Assembly (NCBI GenBank): GCA_027491415.1
Contig: JAOZFH010000018.1
Coordinates: 1-64,000, forward strand
From: Thermoproteota archaeon
GTDB lineage: Archaea > Korarchaeota > Korarchaeia > Korarchaeales > Korarchaeaceae
Direction: 5' to 3'
Length of the DNA stretch: 64,000 bases
Shown here: in pieces, positions 41,826-50,071 of the stretch
Position numbering within the stretch: position 1 is the stretch's first letter
Layout of the letters: every line of letters starts with the position of its first letter
Position numbers and translations under genes: made by a program
Notes under the pieces: model-generated
Told to the model about the DNA's origin: nothing
Databases searched by the model: none
The model's input: only the letters and a program-made list of their open reading frames with translations

Positions 41826-43553
41826 TCAGACGGCCTTGGTTTGCCCTATCACCCTAGCGACGATGAAGTTCAGCGGGGGCGAGAGCCTCAGACACTCGCT
41901 GAGGGGGACTGTTGGGTACAGCTCCTTGTTTATGGCCACCTCCTTGTTAATGGTCAGCTCTCTGGCCCTCTCCAAGAACTCGGACTCCTCTTCTGGTGTG
42001 AGCGGTCCCCTCTGGAGTCTGGAGAATATTTCCCTGTCCAGCGCCACTCTCTCCTCGATTATCTCGTAGAGATCCTCCCCGATCATGCCCCTATTCCTCT
42101 TGACCCTCGCCAGATTAAGGGAGGCATTCAGGCTGGCCTCGACTATGTCCGGCCGATCCATCCACTTCGTCCTGTAGTTGAGGGTGAGACTCCAGTGGGG
42201 CTCCTCGAGGGCCCTGCGGTGGGACTCCAAGTCCCTGAACAGAATCTCGTACCCGTAGGCTTCTGGATGCTCAAACGCCGGGCTCCCAGGGTCAACGAAG
42301 GGGGCGAGGGGGGCCGTGAAGGCGTCCATCCGTCCTCCGCCGTGCAGGTTGATGAGTCTATCCACGTAGTCCGCCACCCCGGCCGCTATCTCGGGGGTCT
42401 GCCTGGGGAGGCCAGTCATGAAGTAAAGGTCCAGCCTCCTGAAGCCCAGCTCTCCCGACGCCCTCACCATCCGCTCTAGCTCCTCGTTCCCGTAGATCCT
42501 CCCAAAGGCTCGTCTCACGGACTCATCTTGGCTCTCAGGCGAGATCTGTATGTAGACGTCGTATCCGAGGGACCTCAAGGCCTCAAGGAGCCTCCTGCTG
42601 GCCGGGTAGAAGAACTCGAACATAAGGGGGTTGTCTAGGTCGGCCCTCTTGAGCCTCTCCACTACTTCCAGGGCCCCTTCCTCCCCTCTGCCGAGCCTTA
42701 GGTCCCCGATGAAGAATATCGTCATCTTGGAGATGGACGAGATCGACTCTGCCTCTCTGACTATGGCCTCTGGGCTCTTCAGGGCTACCCCTCTCCTGCC
42801 GAAGATCCTCTCCTGGGCGCTCCTCGAGCCGCCGCAGGTCACGCAGTTGTACGGACAGCCCTTAACGGTCAGGACGGCGGCGATGGGCGTGCTGATGAAG
42901 GAGGCGCAGGGCGCCACGAGGGCCAGGTCCCTCTCCCGGAGCGTCATCTTCACCAGGATCCTGTGGTCCACCTCGTAAGGGTCGAGAGTCTGGGGAGGGT
43001 CTCGAGGAGGCTCGAGCCTGATCCTGCCGTCGGCATCCCTCCAGGCCACTCCGGGAATCCCCTCCAGGCCCCTCCCCCGGTCGACTCTCTCGACTATCTG
43101 CTCGACCGCCTCCTCCGTCGTGTCGCCCAGCGCGACAGCATCAACGTATGGGTGAGCCTCCAAGATCTCTCTCCAGAAGTACGTGGCCGAGACCCCCCCA
43201 AGGAGGACGAGAGAGTCGGGGTGCTCGGACTTGATCAACCTGGCTACCTCAAGGGCCCCGTGAGCGTGGACGAGCCAGTGAAGGTCCACGCCGTAGACGA
43301 GGGAGTTCACGGACCGGATCGTCTTCAGTGGGTCATAGTCGGGGTCGAGTATCATCTTGGAAGCCAGGTTGAAGATGCCGACCCTCCTTCCCCGTCGGGA
43401 CAGCCATGTGGAGAGGGTCAGGAAGCCGTAGGGGTACATGTCGAATACCTGGAAGGAGGGCACTACCTCGCTCGTCAGGCACTTAAACATGGCTCTGCGC
43501 CTGAAGTCGAAGACACTGGGGGCGTGGAACAGGGCGAGGTCGTATTTAGCCAT
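41826..43553 (-). CDS. B12-binding domain radical SAM protein
   Basis: The 575-residue protein has an N-terminal cobalamin-binding Rossmann region (VLLGGVSATYFWREI and ALGDTTEEAVEQ) and a central radical SAM motif VKGCPYNCVTCGGS (CxxxCxxC) near residue 240. The rest resembles the Thermoplasma Ta0216-type family. Archaeal enzymes of this architecture include tetraether lipid cyclising (Grs) proteins and methyltransferases. It lies behind a GGPP synthase and a UbiE-like methyltransferase in the same direction, so a lipid or quinone substrate is inferred. A T7 tract precedes it, so it may be partly uncoupled from those genes. Confidence 0.8.
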   Translation of the reverse strand: MAKYDLALFHAPSVFDFRRRAMFKCLTSEVVPSFQVFDMYPYGFLTLSTWLSRRGRRVGIFNLASKMILDPDYDPLKTIRSVNSLVYGVDLHWLVHAHGALEVARLIKSEHPDSLVLLGGVSATYFWREILEAHPYVDAVALGDTTEEAVEQIVERVDRGRGLEGIPGVAWRDADGRIRLEPPRDPPQTLDPYEVDHRILVKMTLRERDLALVAPCASFISTPIAAVLTVKGCPYNCVTCGGSRSAQERIFGRRGVALKSPEAIVREAESISSISKMTIFFIGDLRLGRGEEGALEVVERLKRADLDNPLMFEFFYPASRRLLEALRSLGYDVYIQISPESQDESVRRAFGRIYGNEELERMVRASGELGFRRLDLYFMTGLPRQTPEIAAGVADYVDRLINLHGGGRMDAFTAPLAPFVDPGSPAFEHPEAYGYEILFRDLESHRRALEEPHWSLTLNYRTKWMDRPDIVEASLNASLNLARVKRNRGMIGEDLYEIIEERVALDREIFSRLQRGPLTPEEESEFLERARELTINKEVAINKELYPTVPLSECLRLSPPLNFIVARVIGQTKAV

Positions 43554-43588
43554 CTCCGGGCGGCCTTCTCAGCAATAGGAAAAAAATT

Positions 43589-44314
43589 TCACCGCAGCCT
43601 CTCGGCTACCACCCCAGTGAAGGTGCCCAGCGCGCGCCTGAACACCGTCCTTACCTCAAAGAGCCTTCTTATCTCTCTGACGAACTCTGATGAGGTCCAC
43701 ATGGCTTCGTACGTTGGGTAGAGCTCCCTCCACGGTGAGACGTCGACCCTCATGGTGGCCAGCCCGGCCAGGGCCGGGGCGATCCACCTGACGTAGGTCT
43801 TAGCCAGGGCGTCGACTGCCCGCCAGTCGGGCCTGGTGAGGTCGAGCACCCCCAGCCTCCCTCCTATCCTCAGGACGCGCCGCAGCTCCCTGAGGGCCTC
43901 TCTCCTATCTACGGCGTCCCGGAGGGAGTAGGCGGCCAGGGCCAGGTCCACGGACTCGTCAGCCAGCGGGATGTCCTCGAACGTTGCCCTGACGGCTAGC
44001 AACGTGAGTCCACTCCCCGCGCGGCTCGCCCTCTCCCTAGCCGCGACGAGCATCTCATTGAGCGGGTCGAGGAGTATCAAGGTTCCACCTGGCGAGAGGG
44101 CCTTCGCCAGCAGTTCGGAAGACTGACCCGGGCCGCAGCCGGCGTCCAACGCTGCCTCCCCGGGTCTGGGCCGCAAGTCGACCACGAGCCTCTCCCTTAG
44201 CCTTCCCGCGAGTCCCAGCGACATGGCGGCGTTGGCCCTCTCGTACACATCCGTGAGTTCGCTCAGCGCGGCCTCCACCCTCCCCCAGCGGTCGCCGGGG
44301 AGACCGTCGCTCAA
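43589..44314 (-). CDS. UbiE/MenG-like SAM-dependent methyltransferase
   Basis: About 241 residues with the class I SAM motif ALDAGCGPGQSSELLAKAL, and SVDLALAAYSLRDAVDRREA, which closely matches the UbiE/MenG motif around Y-x-L-R-N. These enzymes methylate the ring of demethylmenaquinone or related quinones. TTG 44314, overlapping the GGPP synthase stop and preceded by GGTGGGAGG, is preferred over GTG 44323. The gene ends before a run of seven T on the minus strand. Confidence 0.8.
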   Translation of the reverse strand: MSDGLPGDRWGRVEAALSELTDVYERANAAMSLGLAGRLRERLVVDLRPRPGEAALDAGCGPGQSSELLAKALSPGGTLILLDPLNEMLVAARERASRAGSGLTLLAVRATFEDIPLADESVDLALAAYSLRDAVDRREALRELRRVLRIGGRLGVLDLTRPDWRAVDALAKTYVRWIAPALAGLATMRVDVSPWRELYPTYEAMWTSSEFVREIRRLFEVRTVFRRALGTFTGVVAERLR

Positions 44315-45132
44315 CCCTCCCACCTCGTCGCGTAAAGGGCTAGCTCCTTCAGGAGGTTCCTGGCCTCCGACGGCGGGACCAGGTCCTCCAGCAAGTCGAC
44401 GGCCCTGCGAGTGAAGTCCTCTGACGCGGCGCCTATCGGGCCGACGGGTTTGGCCTCAACCAAGGCGCTTATCTCACCCGGCTTTCCGAAGTCCAGCAGG
44501 TCGTCCCTCAGCTGGTAGGCCATGCCGACCAGCCTGCCGAACTCGGCCATCCCGCTGATCACCCGATCCTCGGCCCCCGCGATGATCGCGCCCAGCTCGG
44601 TAGACGCGCTGAAGAGCGAGGCGGTCTTCTTCTCCAGTATCTGGAGGTAGGCGTCGAAGGATATCGGCTCACCCCTCGCCCTGATCCTAGCCTCCTCCGC
44701 CTCGCCCTCGCTCATGACCCTCGTGGTCCTCGACAGGGCCCTGGCGATCCTCGGATTGCCGTAGTCGGCCGTCACGTCCAGCACGAGGGAGAGGACGAAG
44801 TCGGAGACGAGGATCGCGAGGTCTCGGCCGAACCTCATGTGAAAGGCGAGCTTCCCCCTACGGACCTGGTCGCCGTCTATCAGGTCGTCGTGAATCAGAG
44901 AGGCGGTGTGTATGAGCTCCACGGCCGCCGCGGCGGGGTCTGGATCTGGGTCTGCTCCGCCCCCGCAGACCTCGTGGCTCAAGTAGAGAAGGACCGGCCT
45001 GACCCTCTTCCCCCCAGAGACGAACTCCACGAGGGGCGCCGCGAATGGAGAGGACACGTGCTCGGACAGGAGCTTAGACAGGGCCTTATCAGCCCTCTCG
45101 ACGTAGGGGCGGAGCCTCTCCCGGAGCAACAC
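44311..45132 (-). CDS. Geranylgeranyl diphosphate synthase-type polyprenyl synthetase
   Basis: The 273-residue trans-isoprenyl diphosphate synthase makes the C20 (or related) chains for archaeal lipids or quinones. The first Asp-rich motif is HDDLIDGD and the second YQLRDDLLDFG. Upstream of the first motif, AVELIHTASLIH sets chain length in part. It is somewhat shorter than usual (about 320). GTG 45132 is about 30 bases after GGTTAATTTT. It starts a minus-strand operon with a methyltransferase. Confidence 0.88.
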   Translation of the reverse strand: MLLRERLRPYVERADKALSKLLSEHVSSPFAAPLVEFVSGGKRVRPVLLYLSHEVCGGGADPDPDPAAAAVELIHTASLIHDDLIDGDQVRRGKLAFHMRFGRDLAILVSDFVLSLVLDVTADYGNPRIARALSRTTRVMSEGEAEEARIRARGEPISFDAYLQILEKKTASLFSASTELGAIIAGAEDRVISGMAEFGRLVGMAYQLRDDLLDFGKPGEISALVEAKPVGPIGAASEDFTRRAVDLLEDLVPPSEARNLLKELALYATRWEG

Positions 45133-45225
45133 CGATCGGTAGGGGGCTGTGAGTGGGGCGAAAATTAACCTTAGCCGACCAGGAGAGGGGAGCGCTTAAT
45201 TCGGTTGGCCGACGAGGGCGGCCCC

Positions 45226-46389
45226 GTGGGTGACAGCGAGACCGTCGGGAAGAGGAACGTCGTGGCAATGGGGCTCACCAGCCTCCTGACCGACGTGAGC
45301 ACCGAGATGGTGCTGGCTGGGCTCCCATTCTTCCTGACACAGGAGCTGGGCGGAGGAATGGCCGCTCTGGGCGCCATAGAGGGCTCGGCCGAGCTCACGG
45401 CGAGCCTCCTCAAGGCAATCTCTGGGAGGCTCAGCGACATCATGGGACGGAGGAAGCCCCTAGCCGTGCTGGGATACGCAGTCTCTGCCGTTCTGAAGCC
45501 CACGCTGGCGCTCGCCACCAGCTGGTGGCACGCCCTAGCCGTGAGGGTAGGGGACAGGGTGGGCAAGGGCATCAGGACCTCCCCAAGGGACGCGCTAATA
45601 GCCGACAGCGTAGCGGAGGAGTTCAGAGGCAGAGCTTTCGGCCTCCACAGGGCGATGGACACCGCCGGCGCCGTCTTGGGGCCGCTCCTGGCCCTGGCGC
45701 TGATCCCCAGGGTTGGGTACCGGGGCACCTTCGCCGCGTCGGCCATCCCCGGCCTGCTGGGAGTGCTCGTGCTGGCCGCCCTGGTGGCCGAGGTGAGGCC
45801 GAGGGAGAGGAGAAGGGTCCCGCCAGCGAAGGGCGCGCTGACTCCGGAGTTCAGGCTCTACTTGGCGTCGGTGGCGACCTTCAGCGCCGCGCAGTTCAGC
45901 TACGCCTTCCTTCTCACCAGACTCGTGGAGCTTGGCTGGAGCGTCGGGAGCGCCATTGCTCTCTACGTAGCCGCCAACCTTGTGTACAGCTCCGCGGCGA
46001 TACCCGTCGGGACGCTCGGGGACAAGGTCGGGAACCTGAGGGCCCTCCTTCTAGGGTATCTGAGCCTCGCGTTCACCGCCGTCATAGCCTCCACCGAGAG
46101 CAGGTGGACGGGCCCCGCGGCAGTGGTCGCGTTTGGGGTTTACATGGCCCTGGTGGACACCCTCGAGAGGGCCGCGCTTCCTTCCTTGGTGCCCGAGGAT
46201 CTGAGGGGGACCGCGTACGGCGCGTTCCACGCCACCAAGGGGATCGCCACGATGCCAGGGAACCTCGCCTTCGGGCTCATCTATGACGCCTGGGGCGCCA
46301 GGGCGGCCTTCAGCCTCTCCTGCGTCCTTGCACTCCTGGCGACGATCCCGCTGGTAGGGCTGATCAGGAAGAGGTCTGGCCGGGGGTGA
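45226..46389 (+). CDS. Major facilitator superfamily transporter
   Basis: The protein has twelve predicted helices and the MFS loop signature GRLSDIMGRRKPLAVLGYA between helices 2 and 3, with a matching half-repeat GTLGDKVGNLRALLLGY. VGDRVGKGIRTSPRDALIAD is a conserved block seen in many prokaryotic MFS proteins of unknown substrate. GTG 45226 lies about 28 bases after GCTTAATTC; TTG 45205 is an upstream alternative. It stands alone. Confidence 0.85.
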   Translation: MGDSETVGKRNVVAMGLTSLLTDVSTEMVLAGLPFFLTQELGGGMAALGAIEGSAELTASLLKAISGRLSDIMGRRKPLAVLGYAVSAVLKPTLALATSWWHALAVRVGDRVGKGIRTSPRDALIADSVAEEFRGRAFGLHRAMDTAGAVLGPLLALALIPRVGYRGTFAASAIPGLLGVLVLAALVAEVRPRERRRVPPAKGALTPEFRLYLASVATFSAAQFSYAFLLTRLVELGWSVGSAIALYVAANLVYSSAAIPVGTLGDKVGNLRALLLGYLSLAFTAVIASTESRWTGPAAVVAFGVYMALVDTLERAALPSLVPEDLRGTAYGAFHATKGIATMPGNLAFGLIYDAWGARAAFSLSCVLALLATIPLVGLIRKRSGRG

Positions 46390-46401
46390 GAGGGAGGCCG
46401 C

Positions 46402-47055
46402 TCAGGGAATACGGGTCAGCATTCTGAGGAGCTCTCCGAACCCGGAGACTCGGGCAACCCTCCTGACGGACTCTCTCTGGCCCAGAAAGATGGGCATCAG
46501 ACCCAGCTGGGAGCTCGCAAGGGCCCTCTCAACGGCACCGGTGACGAAGACATCGGGAGGGTCGCCTCCCAGCGCCGAGAGGAGCCTCTTCAGAGACTCG
46601 AGCCACCCCTCCGAGCCGGAGTACAGGGAGACGTCAACGAGGCCAGCCAGGCCGGTGGACCTGAGGACTTCCGTCGGCGCCCTCTCCTCGGCCTCGACTC
46701 CGATGAACAAGACTCCAATGGAAGCCCCCATCCGCCTCAGAGACTCTAAGAGGCTCTTGGCGCCATGAACGGGCGTTACGGTGGATGTCCAAGCCTTGAT
46801 GAAGGCGTCCACCGCCCTCTGGATGTCGTGAGGGGTGGGATGTATCCCCCTCTCGGAAAGGTACTCCCTGAGGAGCTCCCCGCGATTCACGCGCCCCGAG
46901 GAGCGTCGTAGAGATTCCAGCAGCGCCAGATCTCTGGCCATCTCCCTAGCCTCTCGCAGGTCCACGCCGAGGCTCCTCAGGGCGGCCAGATAGCAGACCG
47001 GGAGGCTGCTAGAGTCCTGTAGGATGGTGGTGAGGCCGTCGAAGACGACCCTCAT
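46402..47055 (-). CDS. HAD-like hydrolase, probably inactive
   Basis: The 217-residue protein has the length and helical cap layout of a small HAD phosphatase, but the catalytic DxDGT is read as VVFDGLTT, with the second Asp missing, and no clear motif III Lys or DD pair is seen. It may be a degenerate or binding-only member. It follows the gene at 47081-47350 by 25 bases with GGAGGG before ATG 47055. No substrate can be named. Confidence 0.5.
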   Translation of the reverse strand: MRVVFDGLTTILQDSSSLPVCYLAALRSLGVDLREAREMARDLALLESLRRSSGRVNRGELLREYLSERGIHPTPHDIQRAVDAFIKAWTSTVTPVHGAKSLLESLRRMGASIGVLFIGVEAEERAPTEVLRSTGLAGLVDVSLYSGSEGWLESLKRLLSALGGDPPDVFVTGAVERALASSQLGLMPIFLGQRESVRRVARVSGFGELLRMLTRIP

Positions 47056-47080
47056 GCCCGACGCGCCCTCCCGGCCCGGT

Positions 47081-47350
47081 TCACGGCCCGACCTGCCAAA
47101 GGCATATTCTGATCACCCTGGAGCGGGGTTTCTGAGACGTGGTGGCGACGAACCCCATCCTGCTGATCGAGTTCTCCAGCTCCACAAGGTCTATGGGGCC
47201 GTTAGACCTCACGAGCACCTCATACGAGACCGTCCTCGTTCCGTCCGGGAGGAATGCGTCTGACTCTGCCACGCTCTCTATTTGGCCTAGCTTGGAGAGA
47301 TACCCCAGCAGGCCGTTCAGGATGGGGTTATCGCCTCGGTATTGTCCCAT
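47081..47350 (-). CDS. Hypothetical protein
   Basis: An 89-residue soluble protein with a mixed alpha/beta pattern and no recognised motif. GGGTTAAATC near 47386 gives a promoter about 35 bases before ATG 47350. It is probably cotranscribed with the HAD-like gene downstream. The segment SYEVLVRSNGPIDLVELENS is the most strongly patterned part. Confidence 0.5.
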   Translation of the reverse strand: MGQYRGDNPILNGLLGYLSKLGQIESVAESDAFLPDGTRTVSYEVLVRSNGPIDLVELENSISRMGFVATTSQKPRSRVIRICLWQVGP

Positions 47351-47406
47351 GCACCTACCGATCCTGCGCGGCGGGCGACCGATTTAACCCCAACTCAACC
47401 CAGCGC

Positions 47407-47838
47407 TCACCTGCCGGAAACTCTCAGGAACTCGTTCACGTACGCAAGAACCTTCCTGGCCACAGATTGGAGAGATTCCGCCTCTCTGGTTGCCCGCTCC
47501 ATGTCCTCCAGTATCCGGGACAGGGCCCTCTCGACCATCCCGTCTGGCGGGTACAAGGGGAGCGAGACATTCCAGGCGACCGAGATGTCCCTGGCGCGCC
47601 TGATCAGACCCCTGAGCTGATCTTCCAGGTCCTTAGAGGTCCTCCTGTCCAGACCCGTGGGCCGGCCGCGCGGTGGAGAGTTGAGACGGGCGAGGGCTAG
47701 CCTCAGCCTCCGCCTGAGGTCGGAGGCCGGGTCGTACCTCACCTGGATCAGCACCCTTCGACCCCTGACTGTGACGGTCGCCCAGTCGCCGAGGGCGGCC
47801 CGCACGCGGTGCACCCACTCTGGATCTGGATCGCGCAC
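47407..47838 (-). CDS. Hypothetical protein downstream of tsr3
   Basis: The 143-residue basic protein is arginine-rich and helical in its second half (ARDISVAWNVSLPLYPPDG, then a long helix RATREAESLQSVARKV). It begins at GTG 47838, three bases after the tsr3 stop, with GGGGGTGA upstream, so translation is coupled. A role in rRNA maturation would fit the neighbour but is not shown. Confidence 0.5.
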   Translation of the reverse strand: MRDPDPEWVHRVRAALGDWATVTVRGRRVLIQVRYDPASDLRRRLRLALARLNSPPRGRPTGLDRRTSKDLEDQLRGLIRRARDISVAWNVSLPLYPPDGMVERALSRILEDMERATREAESLQSVARKVLAYVNEFLRVSGR

Positions 47839-47841
47839 AGC

Positions 47842-48354
47842 TCACCCCCTCGCCAGCTCCTCGTAGAACTTCCTACTGAGCTCCTCTACCTCATCGGGAC
47901 CCTCAGCCCTTGAGTAGGCCTCAAGCCAGTCCTCATTCAGCCTGAGGAACTCTGGACCCCACTTGAACTCCGAGAGCACCCTCTCGGCCTGATCTCTGCG
48001 GCCCAAGATGAACAGAGCCGCGGCGAGGGCCTCTGCGGTTGAGAGCCTGAAGGGCCTGCCGTAGTTTATCGGATTGGCCGCAACTAGTAGCGGGAGCACC
48101 CTCCTCCTCCCTCGGGGCCACCTGACCTCGTCGATCCTGCGCCAGGAGGCGTCGACCGCCACGAGACCCCTGGATTCCGCCGATTCGCGGTCTGCAGGGC
48201 TCAGGTAAACGTGAGAGGTTGGGTCCAAGATTACAGCCCCCCGTGGGGGTCTGTGAGTCCTCACGGCAAGGCCCCGCCTAATCAGCCTGATCCCTGTGGC
48301 CTTCCTCGGGTCGTCGTGCTCGAGCCTGACTACGAACAGCCTGATTTCCCTCAC
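47842..48354 (-). CDS. tsr3: Tsr3 rRNA aminocarboxypropyltransferase
   Basis: Tsr3 transfers an aminocarboxypropyl group from SAM to the hypermodified pseudouridine of small-subunit rRNA. The 170-residue protein has HDDPRKATGIRL near the start, VILDPTSHVYLSPAD, VAVDASWRRID and the strongly conserved LPLLVAANPINYGRPFRLST, shortened here to the core VAANPINYGRP. GTG 48354 overlaps the stop of the upstream gene by four bases. Confidence 0.92.
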   Translation of the reverse strand: MREIRLFVVRLEHDDPRKATGIRLIRRGLAVRTHRPPRGAVILDPTSHVYLSPADRESAESRGLVAVDASWRRIDEVRWPRGRRRVLPLLVAANPINYGRPFRLSTAEALAAALFILGRRDQAERVLSEFKWGPEFLRLNEDWLEAYSRAEGPDEVEELSRKFYEELARG

Positions 48355-48590
48355 TTCAGCCTCTCCAGGACTATGAATGTCACGGTCTCCACTACATCCT
48401 CGTCGGACCTGATGTCCTCAAGCACCTTCGAGAGTTCGAAGGTGTTGTCGGCGACTATCCTCAGGAGGAAGTCGAATGGTCCGGTGACGTAGAGGACCTC
48501 GACCACGTTGTTGAGGGTGGGGAAGACCTCCTTGAACTTGGGAGCTTTCGGGGGCTTGACTTTCACCGCCGTGTAGGCCTCCACCGGCAT
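48351..48590 (-). CDS. Stand-alone Lrp/AsnC ligand-binding (RAM) domain protein
   Basis: This 79-residue protein is the effector-binding half of Lrp/AsnC regulators with no DNA-binding domain. VYVTGPFDFLLRIVADN-type strand order and the C-terminal VETVTFIVLERLK match the RAM fold. Such solo proteins may sense amino acids or pair with a full-length Lrp. A strong AT-rich element at 48614-48626 lies just upstream. It overlaps tsr3 by four bases. Confidence 0.75.
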   Translation of the reverse strand: MPVEAYTAVKVKPPKAPKFKEVFPTLNNVVEVLYVTGPFDFLLRIVADNTFELSKVLEDIRSDEDVVETVTFIVLERLK

Positions 48591-48714
48591 GGCGGGTCAG
48601 GCGGCCCCACGGCTGAATATAATAAGGTGGGCATGCTGTCCAAATCGGCGGGGGATGATGAGGCCGACTTGCCGGGCCTCCGCCGTGGCCGACGGTCGGC
48701 TTGCCGACCCCTCC
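48591..48714. other. Intergenic region with promoter and strong hairpin
   Basis: This gap between two minus-strand genes holds the promoter of the RAM-domain gene near 48614-48626 and a GC-rich structured stretch. On the minus strand it contains GGTCGGC-AA-GCCGACC, a perfect stem with a very small loop; a near-identical overlapping palindrome GCCGAC-G-GTCGGC is also present. It could mark termination of the upstream gene or a structured RNA. No gene is seen. Confidence 0.35.
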
Positions 48715-48921
48715 CTACCTCCTGACGGTCGCCCTGATCTCGGTCGGGCTGGCCAGCTCATCGAGAACGATCAAGATCCCCGACTCGTCAACCCTCCTCA
48801 CGCCCGACAGTTCGGGGGACTCTACCGCGCCGATCCTCCACTCAGGTCTGACCGACAGCTCGATCGCCAGGCCCCTCACCGGCCTCTCGGCTTTGAGGTC
48901 AGCCCATAGCTCCCTTGCCAT
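48715..48921 (-). CDS. Small hypothetical protein
   Basis: The 68-residue protein overlaps the end of the preceding minus-strand gene by 23 bases. It has a two-strand-helix pattern ending in LDELASPTEIRATVRR, loosely like the Pcc1 subunit of the KEOPS tRNA-modification complex, which also ends with an LRA-type helix. The similarity is too weak to name it. Confidence 0.45.
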   Translation of the reverse strand: MARELWADLKAERPVRGLAIELSVRPEWRIGAVESPELSGVRRVDESGILIVLDELASPTEIRATVRR

Positions 48922-49774
48922 CGTAGCCCGGAGTGGCGGAGACTCCCCAGCGGCCTATCCACCAGGAGACGTAGGCCTTGAGGCCAACCCTGATGCCCGA
49001 GTCGTTCGAGCTTGTCGATAGGGCTACGAGCTTCCAGGCCCTGGTCTCAACGCTCAGCCCAGACTGGGGCGGTTCCAGTATCGGAAGGAGGCGTCCTCCA
49101 GGCATGGGGCGGAAGGGGAACGTCGTCCCTGCGCAGGGCCTGTCTCCAGTGGCTCTGAGGGACGTGACCACCCCTCTTCCGCCCGACCGGACGAACTTCA
49201 GCCAGTGAGCTCCATCGGGGGCGGGGGTCAGCCTCCTCGGGACTGGACTTACCGCCGTGAAATCTGCGCCCCTGGGGTGCGGCCAGATCCTCACGAAGGG
49301 CAGGTCCCAAGAGTGATAACAGGCCTCCAGCAGGCGCCTCAGCAGATCGGCCATGGAGTCCAGCGGGGGTATCCTCCCCCTGCACGGCCCTCCCCTGCCA
49401 GAGTAGAACTCCAGCGCGGCCCCGACGGGGTCCACACCTAGGTGGATGACCTCGCCGACCGCCGAGATGAACCCGTCCGCATCCACCCTGGCGCCGTCGG
49501 GAGTGTGCATCGGGCCGGCTACCGGGAACCTCCTGCCGAAGACCCGGATGTAGCCGGAGGAGGCGGCCTTCGGAGACTCGACGCTCCGACCCCTCGCCCC
49601 TCTCGCGCCAAGAACTACCGAGGTGACTGTGGGGTCGGGTGGATCCATGCCGGGCGGGACTATTACGACTTGGTGCTTCTCGGGGTCTGGCCGGCCCGTA
49701 AGCTGTCTCGGGACTCCAATTACGTTCAGCAGCTGCTCCAGGGCGGCCGCGCTCGTGCGGTCCGCCTCCAGCAC
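48899..49774 (-). CDS. Hypothetical protein
   Basis: The 291-residue protein has no recognised motif. It begins AVLEADRTSAAALEQLLNVI in the open frame, with GTG 49774 as start and an AT-rich element (ACAATTAAG) near 49826. The middle includes a basic and aromatic stretch (RLLEACYHSWDLPFVRIWPH). Codon use matches the neighbours. It leads a two-gene unit with the 68-residue protein. Confidence 0.5.
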   Translation of the reverse strand: MLEADRTSAAALEQLLNVIGVPRQLTGRPDPEKHQVVIVPPGMDPPDPTVTSVVLGARGARGRSVESPKAASSGYIRVFGRRFPVAGPMHTPDGARVDADGFISAVGEVIHLGVDPVGAALEFYSGRGGPCRGRIPPLDSMADLLRRLLEACYHSWDLPFVRIWPHPRGADFTAVSPVPRRLTPAPDGAHWLKFVRSGGRGVVTSLRATGDRPCAGTTFPFRPMPGGRLLPILEPPQSGLSVETRAWKLVALSTSSNDSGIRVGLKAYVSWWIGRWGVSATPGYDGKGAMG

Positions 49775-49807
49775 GGCCAGCCTCAGGTGAGGACCCTAAG
49801 CGCGTGA

Positions 49808-50071
49808 CGGCGGGAGTGGGCTTAATTGTGCGGCGCAGCGGAGTAACTACGCATGTAATACGGAGGGTATAGGAAGAAATGAGTCCATAATTTGGCACGT
49901 TCGTCTGTCAGATGCGTTGAGGGAAGCATCGGCCCCGTGGGACCACTTGGGTCCGCGAAATAGGCCCGTTTCGGCTGAAAGCTCAAACCTTCGGAGTGGA
50001 GTTATCTCGCTCGATGTAACGCGACCCCTACGAGGAAAGAGAAGGCGCTGAGGCCTTTTTCGAGCTCACAG
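49808..50071. other. Long intergenic region, possible noncoding RNA
   Basis: This is one of the longest gaps in the window. An AT-rich CCATAATTTGG near 49890-49900 could start a plus-strand transcript. A stem GGACC-ACTTG-GGTCC lies near 49940-49955, and TTTTT at 50053-50057 precedes the KaiC-like gene. It could be a short structured RNA or a long leader for that gene. It lacks the conserved parts of RNase P, SRP or a tRNA as far as can be seen by eye. Confidence 0.3.

Noticed and set aside
48655-48725. ATGATGA and CTGA as boxes C and D of a guide RNA
   Set aside because: The inner D' and C' boxes are missing and CTGA lies inside the next gene.
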